Below are positions 6,635-14,877 of a DNA stretch of 19,887 bases, in pieces; the first letter of the stretch is position 1; each line of letters begins with the position of its first letter. A model generated the notes under the pieces. The model was not told the origin of the DNA. It did not search any database and saw only the letters and a list, made by a program, of their open reading frames with translations. The position numbers and the translations under genes were made by a program. The DNA comes from Nocardioides sp. (lineage in GTDB: Bacteria; Actinomycetota; Actinomycetes; Propionibacteriales; Nocardioidaceae), in the NCBI GenBank assembly GCA_030145945.1, contig JASLDK010000067.1, positions 1 to 19,887 of the forward strand, given 5' to 3'.

Positions 6635-8605
6635 TCACAGGGGTACGTCGGCCCGCCGCGGGTCGCACCACGGGACGGCGGCGGGGACGCGGGAGAACTG
6701 CTCGTCGTACAACCTCTTGTAGAGGCCGCCGGCCGTCAACAGTTCGTCGTGGGAGCCCTGCTCGACCAGGTGGCCGTCCTCGAGGCCGAAGATGACGTCG
6801 GCGGAGCGGATGGTGGAGAGCCGGTGGGCGATCGCGATGGTGGTGCGGGAACGGGTGGCGCGTTCGAGGGCCTCCTGGACGAGACGCTCTGTCTCGTTGT
6901 CGAGCGCCGAGGTGGCCTCGTCGAGGATCAGGATGGCGGGGTCCTTGAGCAGCACCCGGGCGATGGCGAGCCGCTGCTTCTCGCCACCTGAGAGGCGATA
7001 GCCGCGCTCGCCGGTGATCGTCTCGTAGCCCTCCGGGAAGCTCGTGATCCGGTCGTGGATGTTGGCGTCACGCGCCGCCTGCACGATCTCCTCGGGGCTC
7101 GCGCCGGGGCGGGCGTAGGCGATGTTGTCGCGGATGGTGCCGTGGAAGAGGTACGGCTCCTGGGTCACCATCCCCACCGCATCGGCCAGCGAGGAGAGGG
7201 TGAGGTCGCGGACGTCGTACCCGTCGATGAGGACGGCGCCCTCGGTGACGTCGTAGAACCTCGGGACGAGGTACGTCGCGGTGGTCTTGCCGCTGCCCGA
7301 GGGGCCGACGATGGCGGCGAGCTGTCCGGGCTCGACGATGAGGGAGACGTCGTCGAGCGCCCAGGTCGGACCGGTGGGGCGGGGGGAGTCGGGGTCCTCG
7401 ATGCGTACGCCGTCCTCGCTGTCCCCGAACCGGTCGCGGTTGACCGTCCCGGACAGTGCCCGCGGCTCGGGGTAGCGGAACCGGACGCCGCGGAACTCGA
7501 CGCGTCCCTGCAGCGTCGCGGGGTCCAGTCTCACCGCGTCGGGCCGTTCGGTGATGGCCGGTTCGAGATCGAGGTATTCGAAGATCCGGCGGAACAACGC
7601 CATCGACGTCTGGACGTCGAGGCTGACCCGCATCAGCTGCAGCAGCGGCATCTGCAGGCGGGTCTGCAGGGTGGTGAACGCGACCAGCGTTCCTGCGGTG
7701 ATTGTGTCGGCGCCGATCGGGAGCGTGCCCTGGATGATCCAGCCGGTCACCAGGTAGATCAGGGCGGGTGTGATCGCGAAGAAGGTCTGCACGAGGGCGA
7801 AGAAGGTCCGCCCGGTCATCGCCTGCTCGACCTGCAGTCGGGTCTGGCGGCGGTTGGCCTCGCGGTAGCGCTCCACCTCGGACGCCGACCTGTTGAACAC
7901 CTTGGCGAGCAGGATCCCGCTCACCGACAGGGACTCCTCGGTGATCGCGGTCATCTCCGACAACGATTCCTGGGTACGCCGGGCCAGGCGCTGTCGCACC
8001 CGGCCGACCCGGAACTGCATGGCGACGAACAACGGCATCAGGAAGAGGGTCAGGATCGTCAGCTGCCATGAGAGCACGACCATCGACACGAAGGCCGCCG
8101 TCACCGTGACGGAGTTCTGCACGATCGTGGTCGCGGTGTCGGTGAGCACGGTGCGCACGCCGGCGACGTCGTTGGCCAGCCGGGACTGGATCGCACCGGT
8201 CTTGGTGGCAGTGAAGAACGCGAGCTCCATCTTCTGCAGGTGCTCGAAGAGGTCGCCGCGCAGGTCGGCCATCGCGGAGTTCCCCACTGTCGAGGTCAGC
8301 CACATCTGCGCGATGCCGATCAGGGCCGCGACGACCGGGATCGCGCACATCCCGGCGACCAACCAGGTCAGCAGGCGCAGGTCCGGACGGCCATCGTCGA
8401 GCGGGAACAGCGCGTCGTCGAAGACCGCTCGGGTCAGGAAGGGCACCATCGCCTGCAAAGCGGCCGCGGCCAGGACGGCGACCAGGACGAGGCCGATCTT
8501 GCCGCGATAGGGCCGCAGCAGGTGCGCGATCCGCGGCAGCACCGGCTCGCGTTGGCGCAGGTCCGCAGGTGTCAGGTGGGTGATGACCGGACTCGGCCTC
8601 GGCAT
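6635..8605 (-). CDS. ABC exporter, fused transmembrane and ATPase domains
   Basis: A 656-aa half-transporter of the MsbA/multidrug exporter (type IV) architecture. The membrane domain (about 30-335) has hydrophobic segments near 36-56, 79-100, 160-178, 181-198, 268-292 and 302-312. The ATPase domain has the A-loop FRYPEP (376-381), Walker A GPSGSGKT (434-441), Q-loop TQEPYLF (481-487), signature LSGGE (538-542), Walker B ILILDE (558-563) and switch His594. It probably homodimerises to export a lipid or drug-like compound; the substrate is unknown. A Gly/Asp-rich insertion of about 30 residues (382-413) separates the A-loop strand from WALDDVSL, which is unusual. The ATG shares its A with the TGA of the upstream nitroreductase (TGATG), so the two are translationally coupled. 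Confidence 0.9.
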   Translation of the reverse strand: MPRPSPVITHLTPADLRQREPVLPRIAHLLRPYRGKIGLVLVAVLAAAALQAMVPFLTRAVFDDALFPLDDGRPDLRLLTWLVAGMCAIPVVAALIGIAQMWLTSTVGNSAMADLRGDLFEHLQKMELAFFTATKTGAIQSRLANDVAGVRTVLTDTATTIVQNSVTVTAAFVSMVVLSWQLTILTLFLMPLFVAMQFRVGRVRQRLARRTQESLSEMTAITEESLSVSGILLAKVFNRSASEVERYREANRRQTRLQVEQAMTGRTFFALVQTFFAITPALIYLVTGWIIQGTLPIGADTITAGTLVAFTTLQTRLQMPLLQLMRVSLDVQTSMALFRRIFEYLDLEPAITERPDAVRLDPATLQGRVEFRGVRFRYPEPRALSGTVNRDRFGDSEDGVRIEDPDSPRPTGPTWALDDVSLIVEPGQLAAIVGPSGSGKTTATYLVPRFYDVTEGAVLIDGYDVRDLTLSSLADAVGMVTQEPYLFHGTIRDNIAYARPGASPEEIVQAARDANIHDRITSFPEGYETITGERGYRLSGGEKQRLAIARVLLKDPAILILDEATSALDNETERLVQEALERATRSRTTIAIAHRLSTIRSADVIFGLEDGHLVEQGSHDELLTAGGLYKRLYDEQFSRVPAAVPWCDPRRADVPL

Positions 8606-9276
8606 CAGGCGCCCCCGCCCTCGGTGGGCCAACCCGCACCCCAGCGGCCGCGGTGGACCACCTCCTGCCAGGGGGTACGCCGACGGCGACTCGCCGAACC
8701 CTGTGCGCCGTTGCTGCGCGGGGCCGGATGGCCGATGGTGATCGCCCCGATCGGGTGCGGCGCCTCTCCGGTCGCGGTGTCGACCAGCCCGAGGTGTTCC
8801 TTGACGGCCTCGACCCGGCCGGGCACCAGCCCGAAGAAGCAGGATCCGAGCCCGTCGTCGGTCACCGACTGCAGGATCAGCAGCGACGCCATCGCGGTGT
8901 CGAGGTGCCAGTAGGGCATCGCCCACCGGGACGCGTCGTGGTCGCCGAGGCCGGCCCGCTGCTTGTCGGTCTCCGCATAGCGGTCGAGGTACGCCGAGCG
9001 CCGGCTGCACGGCACGACCACGATCGGCGCGCTCATCATCCCGGCCAGCCACCGGTCCGGCTCCGCGCCGGGCAGCGCCGCGTTGGTCTGGGCCTGCCAG
9101 AAGCCCTCCACCGCGGAAGGCGTGTCGAGCACGATGAACGCCCACCCCTGGGAGAACCCGGCGCTCGGCGCCCGGGTGGCCCGGTCGATCGCCCGCTCGA
9201 TGACCGACGGGTCGACGGGATCGGGTGAATAGGCGCGGGTCATCCGCCGTCGGCGTACCAGCTCGGCGAAGTCCAC
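8605..9276 (-). CDS. Nitroreductase-family flavoprotein
   Basis: A 223-aa protein of the FMN-dependent nitroreductase fold: an N-terminal RRRRMTRAYSPDPVDPSVIERAIDRATRAPSAG with the phosphate-binding arginines, a central MPYWHLDTAMASLLILQSVTDDGLGSCFFG, and a late HPIGAITIGHP. Such enzymes reduce nitro, quinone or related groups using NAD(P)H. The tail after about residue 190 (SASRRRRTPWQEVVHRGRWG) resembles the actinobacterial subgroup whose partner and substrate are not established. The GTG at 9276 is chosen because it starts the conserved arginine helix. It is the first gene of an operon with the ABC exporter and divergent from the small-ORF/LuxR operon. Confidence 0.82.
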   Translation of the reverse strand: MDFAELVRRRRMTRAYSPDPVDPSVIERAIDRATRAPSAGFSQGWAFIVLDTPSAVEGFWQAQTNAALPGAEPDRWLAGMMSAPIVVVPCSRRSAYLDRYAETDKQRAGLGDHDASRWAMPYWHLDTAMASLLILQSVTDDGLGSCFFGLVPGRVEAVKEHLGLVDTATGEAPHPIGAITIGHPAPRSNGAQGSASRRRRTPWQEVVHRGRWGAGWPTEGGGA

Positions 9277-9292
9277 GACCCCAGCCTATTGA

Positions 9293-9377
9293 TGCCTGTC
9301 TGAGGTAGCAGGCAACGGCGAGGATAGGGACCTTGTCCGATGTGGAGGCCTACCTCAGAGGACGAGGCTCTACCTCA
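9293..9377. promoter_or_regulatory. Cluster of three CTACCTCA elements in a divergent promoter region
   Basis: The 8-mer CTACCTCA occurs at 9350-9357 and 9370-9377, and in inverted orientation (TGAGGTAG) at 9301-9308, all inside the 100-bp region between the nitroreductase and the small ORF/LuxR operon. The inverted copy is in the loop of a perfect TGCCTG/CAGGCA stem (9293-9298/9309-9314). Three copies of an 8-mer in 77 bp suggests a shared operator, perhaps for the LuxR-type regulator itself. Confidence 0.4.
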
Positions 9378-9541
9378 TGAGCAGCGAGAACTTCACCAAC
9401 GCCTTCACCAGTGCAGAGAACGACTACCGCCGGCAGCAGGTGGTCCGCGGGATGGCGGCCAGCCGGGCAGGTCGCAGCCGTACGTCGTGGCTGCGGCGGA
9501 TCGCCGCCGCCGACCCGAGCGTGGAGCGGCGCTCGCGCTGA
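9377..9541 (+). CDS. Small basic protein, 54 aa, upstream of the LuxR regulator
   Basis: The ATG at 9377 opens a 54-aa frame (MSSENFTNAFTSAENDYRRQ... ending PSVERRSR) that stops at TGA 9539-9541, 5 bp before the likely ATG of the large LuxR-family gene. An ACGAGG sequence (9362-9367) sits 9 nt upstream as a possible ribosome site. The product is hydrophilic at its N-terminus and strongly basic in its second half (RAGRSRTSWLRRIAAA), without a membrane segment. I do not recognise a family. The tight spacing suggests translational coupling with the regulator. The alternative is that it is a leader-type or non-coding frame. Confidence 0.5.
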   Translation: MSSENFTNAFTSAENDYRRQQVVRGMAASRAGRSRTSWLRRIAAADPSVERRSR

Positions 9542-9546
9542 AACCC

Positions 9547-12500
9547 ATGAGCGCGATGTCGGCGCCGCGCACCATGATGGTGCCCGTGGCCGCACACAGC
9601 AGTCTGACCATGGTCGGGCGCGACGAGGAGCTCGCCGAGGCGAGCGGAGTTCTCGACGCCGCCGTGCAGGCCGCGTCGGCCGGAGCGGCCCACCGGGTGG
9701 TCGTGATGTCGGGCGACGCGGGGGTGGGGAAGACCCGGTTGCTGCGCGCGTTGCGCGACCACGCGCTCGAGACCGGATGGCAGGTGCTGGCCGGGCACTG
9801 TCTCGACTTCGGCGACAGCGCGCTGCCCTATCTGCCGTTCACCGAGGTGATCGGGCGGATCGCCGCCGACCATCCGGAGTTGGTCGACGCCGTGGCCGCG
9901 GTCCATCCCGCCCTCAACCGCCTCCGCCCCGGCCGCCGGGCGCGCGTCGTGGGCGACGACTCCACGGCAGACCTGGCCCACGCGACCGATCGCGGTGACA
10001 CCTTCGTCGCCGTCCAGGCGCTGCTCGAGGCTGCTGCGACCGAGGCCCCGGTGCTGCTGGTCGTCGAGGACCTGCACTGGGCCGACCAGTCCACCCGCGA
10101 CATGCTCGGGTTCCTGTTCACCCGGCCGTTCGCCCAGCCGGTCGCGATCATCGCGTCCTACCGCTCCGACGACCTCCACCGCAGACATCCGCTGCGCCGC
10201 GCGGTGGCGGAGTGGTCGCGGGTGCCGCAGGTCGCTCGCCTCTCACTCGGCCCGCTGCCCGAGGAAGCCGTTCGCGCACTGGTCGCCGAGCTGGCCGACC
10301 TCGACGAGCGATCGGTCGCCCGGATCGTCGCCCGCGCCGAGGGCAACGCCTTCTTCGTCGAGGAGCTCGTCGCGTCGGGATCGTGCGCCGACGGCGACGT
10401 CCCCGGCGACCTCGCCGACCTGCTGCTGGTCCGGCTCGACCGGCTCTCCGACGACGCGCGCCACATCACGCGGGTCGCCTCCGTCGCCGGGCGACGGGTC
10501 ACCCACGACCTGCTGGCCGCGACCGCCGACCTGCCGTCCGACCGGCTCGACGCCGCGGTCCGGGAGGCCGTCGAGATGAACGTGATCGAGGTCGGCGGCC
10601 ACCTCTATTCGTTCCGGCACGCCTTGCTGGGCGAGGCGATCAACGACGACCTGCTCCCGGGTGAGCGGGTCCGCCTGCACGCACGCTACGTCGACGCCCT
10701 GGTCAGCGGCGCCGCGCGTGGGACCGCCGCGGAGCTGGCCCGGCACGCCCGTCGCGCCAATGACCTCGACCGAGCCGTGAGCGCCAGCATCGAGGCCGGC
10801 GACGAGGCGATGGCCGTCGGCGGACCCGACGAGGCGGCCGATCACTACCAACAGGCCTTGGAGCTGCTCGCGGATCCGGAGCGGGTCGCGCGTCTCGGCA
10901 TCGACCACGCCAAGCTCGTCGTCCGGGCTGCCAACGCACTCGTGACCGGCGGCAATGCCGTGCGCGCGGGGCAACTCGTCGCTGCCCACCTCGCCCAGTT
11001 GGCACCCGACGCGCCCGACATCGACCGGGCCAGGCTGCTCAACAGCCACGCCGAGGTGTTGTCGATGACCGAGACCGAGCTCGACCCGGTGGCGATCTCC
11101 GCCGAGGCGGTGGCCCGGGCTCCGGAGGGCGAGAGCCCGCTGCGGGCCAAGGTGTTGGCGACCCACGCCCGGATCCTCGGCTCCTATCAACGCGATCGCC
11201 AGGATGAGGCGGAGCAGTTGGCGACCGAGGCGCTCGCCCTCGCCGAACGTCTCGCCATGCACGACCTGGCCTCCGACATCGTCACGACGCTGGGTGGCCT
11301 CCGCGTCCACACCGCCGCCGCGTCCGAGCAGGACAGCCTGCGCCAGGCGCTGGAGTCCGCGGTCGACAGCGCGCAACGGGCCGGCGTCTATCAGGCCGAG
11401 ATCCGTGGGCGGTGGCTGTTGGGTCGCTCCCACCAGGACGCCGGCGACTGGGAACAGGCTGCCCGCTGGTTCCGCTCCGCCATGGAGCTCGGCGAGCAGG
11501 CAGGCCTGATCTGGGCGCCGTTCAGCATCGAGTCCCGTTGGCTGCTCGGCTGGATCAACTACATCCTCGGCCGCTGGGACGACGTGCTCTCCCTGGTCGG
11601 CGCCGTCGACTCGCAGCACGGTCCACCGATCCCGCGGGGCATCGTCGACACCGCGCGCCTCGCCGTCCTGACCGCTCGTGGGGAGGACGTCATCGACCGC
11701 GTCCGGGCCCTGCGAGGCCTCTGGGAGGACGAGGGCGGGATCGCCGTCTACAGCGCCGGGGTCGAGATCGATTTCCATGCCGCACGCTCTGACGCCCCTG
11801 CGGCGCTCGAGGCGTACGACGCCGTGGTCGGCGTGCTCGGTCGGATCTGGGGCGAGTCCTTCGGTGGCCGGATCCGGCTCGCGGCCTCGGCGATGGACGC
11901 CATCGCCCGCGCGCTGCCCCGTGCCCGCGCCTCCGAACGCAAGGCGCTGGCAAACCGGGCCGACCTGCTCCTGGCCGACGGCGAGGCGGTCCTTGCCGCG
12001 ATCCGTGAGCGCAACGGCAATTGGGGCCCGGAGGGCCGGATGTGGAGCGACCGGTTGGTCGCCGAACACCTGCGGGTGCGCTGGCTCGCCGGAGCCGAGG
12101 AGTCGCATCGGCCCGAGCTGTTGAGTGCCTGGCGAGGCGTGGTCGACTCGACGGTCAAGGTCGGCCACGTCCCCGAGGAGGTGCGGGTGCGCGCGGCGTA
12201 CTCCCAGATCCTGCGGCTGGTGGGGGAGACGGCCCAGGCGCGGGACGAGGCCGAGCAGGCCCGCAGCCTGGCTGCACGGTTGGGAGCGCCGGCCATGGTC
12301 GCCGACCTGGCCACCGACACTCCGGCGGCGAGGGCGTCCGCTCTCACCGGGCCGGCCACCCTCACCGCACGCGAGTTGGAGATCCTCGCCCTCGTCGCGG
12401 AGGGCCGCACCAACGGCGAGATCGGCAAACAGCTCTTCATCAGCACGAAGACCGTCAGCGTCCACGTCTCCAACATCCTGGGCAAGCTCGGCGCATCCGG

Positions 12501-12549
12501 TCGGACCGAGGCCGCAGCGATCGCGCGCCGCGACGGCCTGTTGCCGTGA
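9547..12549 (+). CDS. Large ATP-binding LuxR (LAL/MalT-like) regulator
   Basis: A 1000-aa regulator. An AAA/STAND ATPase lies at the N-terminus (MVGRDEELAEA near 22-32, Walker A GDAGVGKT 56-63, Walker B LLVVEDLHWAD near 168-178). A long helical, TPR-like middle (about 390-900, e.g. DEAADHYQQALELL) follows. A C-terminal LuxR DNA-binding domain (about 939-1000: LTARELEILALVAEGRTNGEIGKQ, TVSVHVSNILGKLG) closes the protein. This is the LAL architecture; such proteins activate transcription when a ligand or nucleotide is bound. I chose the ATG at 9547, 5 bp after the small ORF stop; in-frame ATGs at 9556 and 9574 are possible. The upstream part of the open frame overlaps the small ORF and looks non-coding. 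The target genes are unknown; the divergent nitroreductase-ABC exporter operon is a candidate. Confidence 0.9.
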   Translation: MSAMSAPRTMMVPVAAHSSLTMVGRDEELAEASGVLDAAVQAASAGAAHRVVVMSGDAGVGKTRLLRALRDHALETGWQVLAGHCLDFGDSALPYLPFTEVIGRIAADHPELVDAVAAVHPALNRLRPGRRARVVGDDSTADLAHATDRGDTFVAVQALLEAAATEAPVLLVVEDLHWADQSTRDMLGFLFTRPFAQPVAIIASYRSDDLHRRHPLRRAVAEWSRVPQVARLSLGPLPEEAVRALVAELADLDERSVARIVARAEGNAFFVEELVASGSCADGDVPGDLADLLLVRLDRLSDDARHITRVASVAGRRVTHDLLAATADLPSDRLDAAVREAVEMNVIEVGGHLYSFRHALLGEAINDDLLPGERVRLHARYVDALVSGAARGTAAELARHARRANDLDRAVSASIEAGDEAMAVGGPDEAADHYQQALELLADPERVARLGIDHAKLVVRAANALVTGGNAVRAGQLVAAHLAQLAPDAPDIDRARLLNSHAEVLSMTETELDPVAISAEAVARAPEGESPLRAKVLATHARILGSYQRDRQDEAEQLATEALALAERLAMHDLASDIVTTLGGLRVHTAAASEQDSLRQALESAVDSAQRAGVYQAEIRGRWLLGRSHQDAGDWEQAARWFRSAMELGEQAGLIWAPFSIESRWLLGWINYILGRWDDVLSLVGAVDSQHGPPIPRGIVDTARLAVLTARGEDVIDRVRALRGLWEDEGGIAVYSAGVEIDFHAARSDAPAALEAYDAVVGVLGRIWGESFGGRIRLAASAMDAIARALPRARASERKALANRADLLLADGEAVLAAIRERNGNWGPEGRMWSDRLVAEHLRVRWLAGAEESHRPELLSAWRGVVDSTVKVGHVPEEVRVRAAYSQILRLVGETAQARDEAEQARSLAARLGAPAMVADLATDTPAARASALTGPATLTARELEILALVAEGRTNGEIGKQLFISTKTVSVHVSNILGKLGASGRTEAAAIARRDGLLP

Positions 12550-12553
12550 GAAG

Positions 12554-12931
12554 TCAGTGGGACAGCTGAGCGACCCGCTGGTGGGACACGCCCAACAAGG
12601 TTGCCGCGTCGCGCACGGTCAGGTCTTGATCGCGCAGGAGCCGGGCGACTGCCTCGCGCATCCGGGCCGATGCCTGGGCCTGGGCCTCGGCCGCGATGCT
12701 CGACGCGGCCCGCGCGGCAGCGACAGCCGCCTCGACATCCTCTGCCAGGACGGGAACGACGGACACCTTCACCTCGTCGGCCGGAATCTCAAGGACCGAC
12801 GCCACCGCGTCGGCGGCTTGGCCAGCGACCTGGTCGAGGCGGCGGGCCTGGGTGTGGATGCCGCTCCCGACCTCGGGAACAGTGACAGCCCACCACTTGC
12901 CTGCGCGTTGGGCGACCGCCGTTGCCTTCAT
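12554..12931 (-). CDS. hicB: HicB-type antitoxin with C-terminal HTH
   Basis: A 125-aa antitoxin. The N-terminal half is the degenerate RNase-H-like HicB fold (KWWAVTVPEVGSGIHTQARRLDQVAGQAADAVASVL, residues 12-47). An Ala/Glu-rich helix (about 65-95) links it to a C-terminal helix-turn-helix (LTVRDAATLLGVSHQRVAQL, 104-123) that should bind its own promoter. The start at ATG 12931 overlaps the hicA stop (ATGA), and a strong GGAGGAG ribosome site lies just upstream inside hicA. Frame upstream of this ATG is antisense or out-of-frame hicA sequence and is not part of the protein. It would neutralise HicA and repress the pair. Confidence 0.85.
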   Translation of the reverse strand: MKATAVAQRAGKWWAVTVPEVGSGIHTQARRLDQVAGQAADAVASVLEIPADEVKVSVVPVLAEDVEAAVAAARAASSIAAEAQAQASARMREAVARLLRDQDLTVRDAATLLGVSHQRVAQLSH

Positions 12932-13116
12932 CGCTCCTCCAATCCGCGGATGATGCTCTTCGCGGTGATCTCGTTGATCTCGCTGTGACGCGGAACTGTT
13001 TGGACCTGGTTTCCGATCCGTACGACTGTGTGATTCGCGCCCTCGCGGACGTCGAGTTCCAGCCCCCGTGCCTTCGCGATCTGTCGTAACCGCTTGAGAA
13101 ACACCTGTCGTTTCAT
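12928..13116 (-). CDS. hicA: HicA-type mRNA interferase toxin
   Basis: A 62-aa dsRNA-binding-fold toxin of the usual HicA size: MKRQVFLKRLRQIAKARGLEL, then EGANHTVVRIG with the catalytic-type His29, and the signature VPRHSEINEITAKSIIRGL. HicA enzymes cleave mRNA when free of HicB. It is upstream of hicB and overlaps it by 4 bp (ATGA), the standard toxin-first order for this family. An AGGGGG sequence lies upstream but rather far from the ATG, so toxin translation may be weak relative to hicB, whose ribosome site is strong. Confidence 0.86.
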   Translation of the reverse strand: MKRQVFLKRLRQIAKARGLELDVREGANHTVVRIGNQVQTVPRHSEINEITAKSIIRGLEER

Positions 13117-13161
13117 GTTCGTCTATCCCCCTAGGCAAATCAAGCCAATAGGACTAGACAT

Positions 13162-13623
13162 TCACGCTGCCGTGAGCTGTACGGTCGCCGCGACGTCCTC
13201 GAACAGGTCGCAGTAGTCCGCATAGTCGGCCCGCGCCACGGAGCCGGTCAGGGTCACTCCCACGCCGTCGACCGACCACGCCCACTGGTCGCAGAGGACG
13301 TCGACGTCACCGAGCCGGTGGGAGAACCGGTGGTAGCTGACAGGCGAGCCCTCGAGGTCGAGGGTCTCGGCGTCCTCGACCTCGAGTGAGTCCAACTGGG
13401 CGGCCAACGCCTGCACCGCAACGTCGCGCCACTTCTCCACGGACACCTCCGGGTCGACGATGCTGGTTCGCACCACGATCTCGGGGGTGAACCCGGCCGC
13501 GGTGGCTCGTGGCGCACGCGCGACCAGAACGATCCCGGGGGACGGATCACGGCGGGCCGCCCAGCGCCGGGGGACGGCGAGATTGACGGAGTGGTCGGCA
13601 GCGACGGCAACAGTCTGACTCAT
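13162..13623 (-). CDS. Hypothetical protein, possibly LpqN/Mog1-PsbP-like fold
   Basis: A 153-aa soluble protein without a signal peptide or membrane segment. The alternation of strands and the pattern 'VPRRWAARRDPSPGIVLVARAP ... FTPEIVVRTSIVD ... L-sLeveDaETLDLEGSPVSYHRFSHRLGDVDVLCDQWAWSVDGVGVTLTGS' resembles small actinobacterial proteins with an LpqN/DUF1795-like (Mog1/PsbP) fold, some of them near secretion genes. This resemblance is weak and from memory. The gene is alone between hicAB and the sulfotransferase. Its upstream region carries two DnaA-box-like sequences. Confidence 0.65.
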   Translation of the reverse strand: MSQTVAVAADHSVNLAVPRRWAARRDPSPGIVLVARAPRATAAGFTPEIVVRTSIVDPEVSVEKWRDVAVQALAAQLDSLEVEDAETLDLEGSPVSYHRFSHRLGDVDVLCDQWAWSVDGVGVTLTGSVARADYADYCDLFEDVAATVQLTAA

Positions 13624-13649
13624 GCCGTTCAGCCTTGGCTCGCGTCCGT

Positions 13650-13685
13650 TGTGGACAAACCAGCCGCTCCCGCACCTGTGGACAG
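13650..13685 (-). promoter_or_regulatory. Pair of DnaA-box-like sites
   Basis: On the minus strand, TTGTCCACA (13650-13658) exactly equals the actinobacterial (Streptomyces) DnaA-box consensus, and CTGTCCACA (13677-13685) fits its degenerate form. The two are 27 bp apart and lie just upstream of the hypothetical gene starting at 13623. They may bind DnaA or be a shared promoter motif. Confidence 0.4.
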
Positions 13686-13716
13686 GAGCGTGGAAGGACC
13701 CGTCGGAGGCCGCGTC

Positions 13717-14877
13717 TCAGCGAGCGAAGGCCGCCCGCACCTCGTCCTCCGTGATGCCGTAGTCGGCCAGGTCGTAGGTGTGCGACGGCCGACGGGGGCC
13801 GTTGCGCGACTCCTCGTCCAGCGCCTTCACCGCTGCCTTGGCATCCTCGCTCCACTCCAACCCGAAGGCGTCGTAGATCGCGCCGACGGTGCCCACCGGG
13901 TCCTGCACGAAACCGCGATAGTCGACGTCGAAGAACTGGCTGGCGTCGTACCTCTCCCGTGCGGTCCAGAAGGACTCCCACTGGCGGGCGAGGTGACCGA
14001 GCTGGTCGCGACCGAGGGTCTCGCCGACGAAGGTCGTCGAGTGGCCGTCGGTGGCTTCGGCGGACAGGGAGCAGGCGGACGCGACGGAGGTGATCGGGTC
14101 GCGCTGCGTCAGCACGATCAGCGCGTCCGGATAGACCTCCATCAGCGCATCGAGCGCGATCAGGTGTGAGGGATTCTTCAGCACCCAGCGCTTGTCCTGG
14201 TCATTGAGTCCGATCAACTGCAGGTTCTGCTTGTGGCGTGCATAGGCGTCGGTCCAGGACTGGCCCTCCAGCCAGGAGGAGTACGCCGGCACGTGGGCGA
14301 GCGACTCGAATCCGATCGACTTGCCGGTCTGCCGCAGCACCCGCCAGCACTCCTCCGGCTCGGTCGCGTCGGAGTAGTGGATGCCCATGAACTCGGGGTT
14401 CGTGACGTGGTGCTCACGGAACGCCGCCTGCATGGCGTTGAAGATCGGGTCGTCCTCCCAGGTCTCGCGCGGTGGGCGCGGCTGGGGGAACTCGGTCAGC
14501 CACATCTCGAGGCCCTGGTTGGCCGGGTCCGCGCAGAGCAGGCGACTCAGCGCGGTGGTGCCCGTGCGGGGCAGTCCGAGCACGAAGATCGGCCGCTCGA
14601 TCCGGACGTCAGCGTGCTGCGGGAACTCGGTGAAGCGGGCTTGGGTCAGCAGTCGCGCCACCAGCGCACTCTTGACCTGGGAACGCATGAAGTAGTTGCC
14701 GACTCCCGTGAGCCCGGCCTCCGGCGCGCCGAGTCCGTCGACGAGGATCCGGAACGCCTCCTCGTGGCCGGGGGCGTCGCTCCAGCCGAAGTCGGTCAGG
14801 CCGGTGGTGCGGGTCGCGGCGTCGCAGATGTCCTCGAAGGTGCCGACGTCGGGCCGCTGACGGGGGCCCTCAGGCAT
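13717..14877 (-). CDS. PAPS-dependent sulfotransferase-family protein
   Basis: A 386-aa protein of the Sulfotransfer_3 type. The 5'-phosphosulfate loop FVLGLPRTGTTALSRLL (98-114) and the 3'-phosphate region RWVLKNPSHL...VLTQRDPITSVASACS (230-269) are both visible, so PAPS binding is plausible. The acceptor is unknown. The start MPEGPRQRPD (ATG 14877) overlaps the SDR stop by 8 bp, so it is coupled to that gene and falls under the same KstR-type operator. From memory, an SDR-sulfotransferase pair of this kind occurs in the M. tuberculosis KstR region (Rv3530c-Rv3529c), which would link it to steroid metabolism; this needs a homology search. Confidence 0.82.
   Translation of the reverse strand: MPEGPRQRPDVGTFEDICDAATRTTGLTDFGWSDAPGHEEAFRILVDGLGAPEAGLTGVGNYFMRSQVKSALVARLLTQARFTEFPQHADVRIERPIFVLGLPRTGTTALSRLLCADPANQGLEMWLTEFPQPRPPRETWEDDPIFNAMQAAFREHHVTNPEFMGIHYSDATEPEECWRVLRQTGKSIGFESLAHVPAYSSWLEGQSWTDAYARHKQNLQLIGLNDQDKRWVLKNPSHLIALDALMEVYPDALIVLTQRDPITSVASACSLSAEATDGHSTTFVGETLGRDQLGHLARQWESFWTARERYDASQFFDVDYRGFVQDPVGTVGAIYDAFGLEWSEDAKAAVKALDEESRNGPRRPSHTYDLADYGITEDEVRAAFAR

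Noticed and set aside
8606..9145. N-terminal extension of the ABC transporter frame
   Set aside because: It overlaps the nitroreductase in another frame; the TGATG junction and start of the membrane domain fix the ATG at 8605.
10243..12465. 740-codon open frame on the minus strand
   Set aside because: It is antisense to the LuxR-family gene, with shadow-type composition and no motifs.
12932..13138. Extension of the HicB frame upstream of 12931
   Set aside because: It overlaps hicA out of frame; the GGAGGAG ribosome site and ATGA overlap define the true start.
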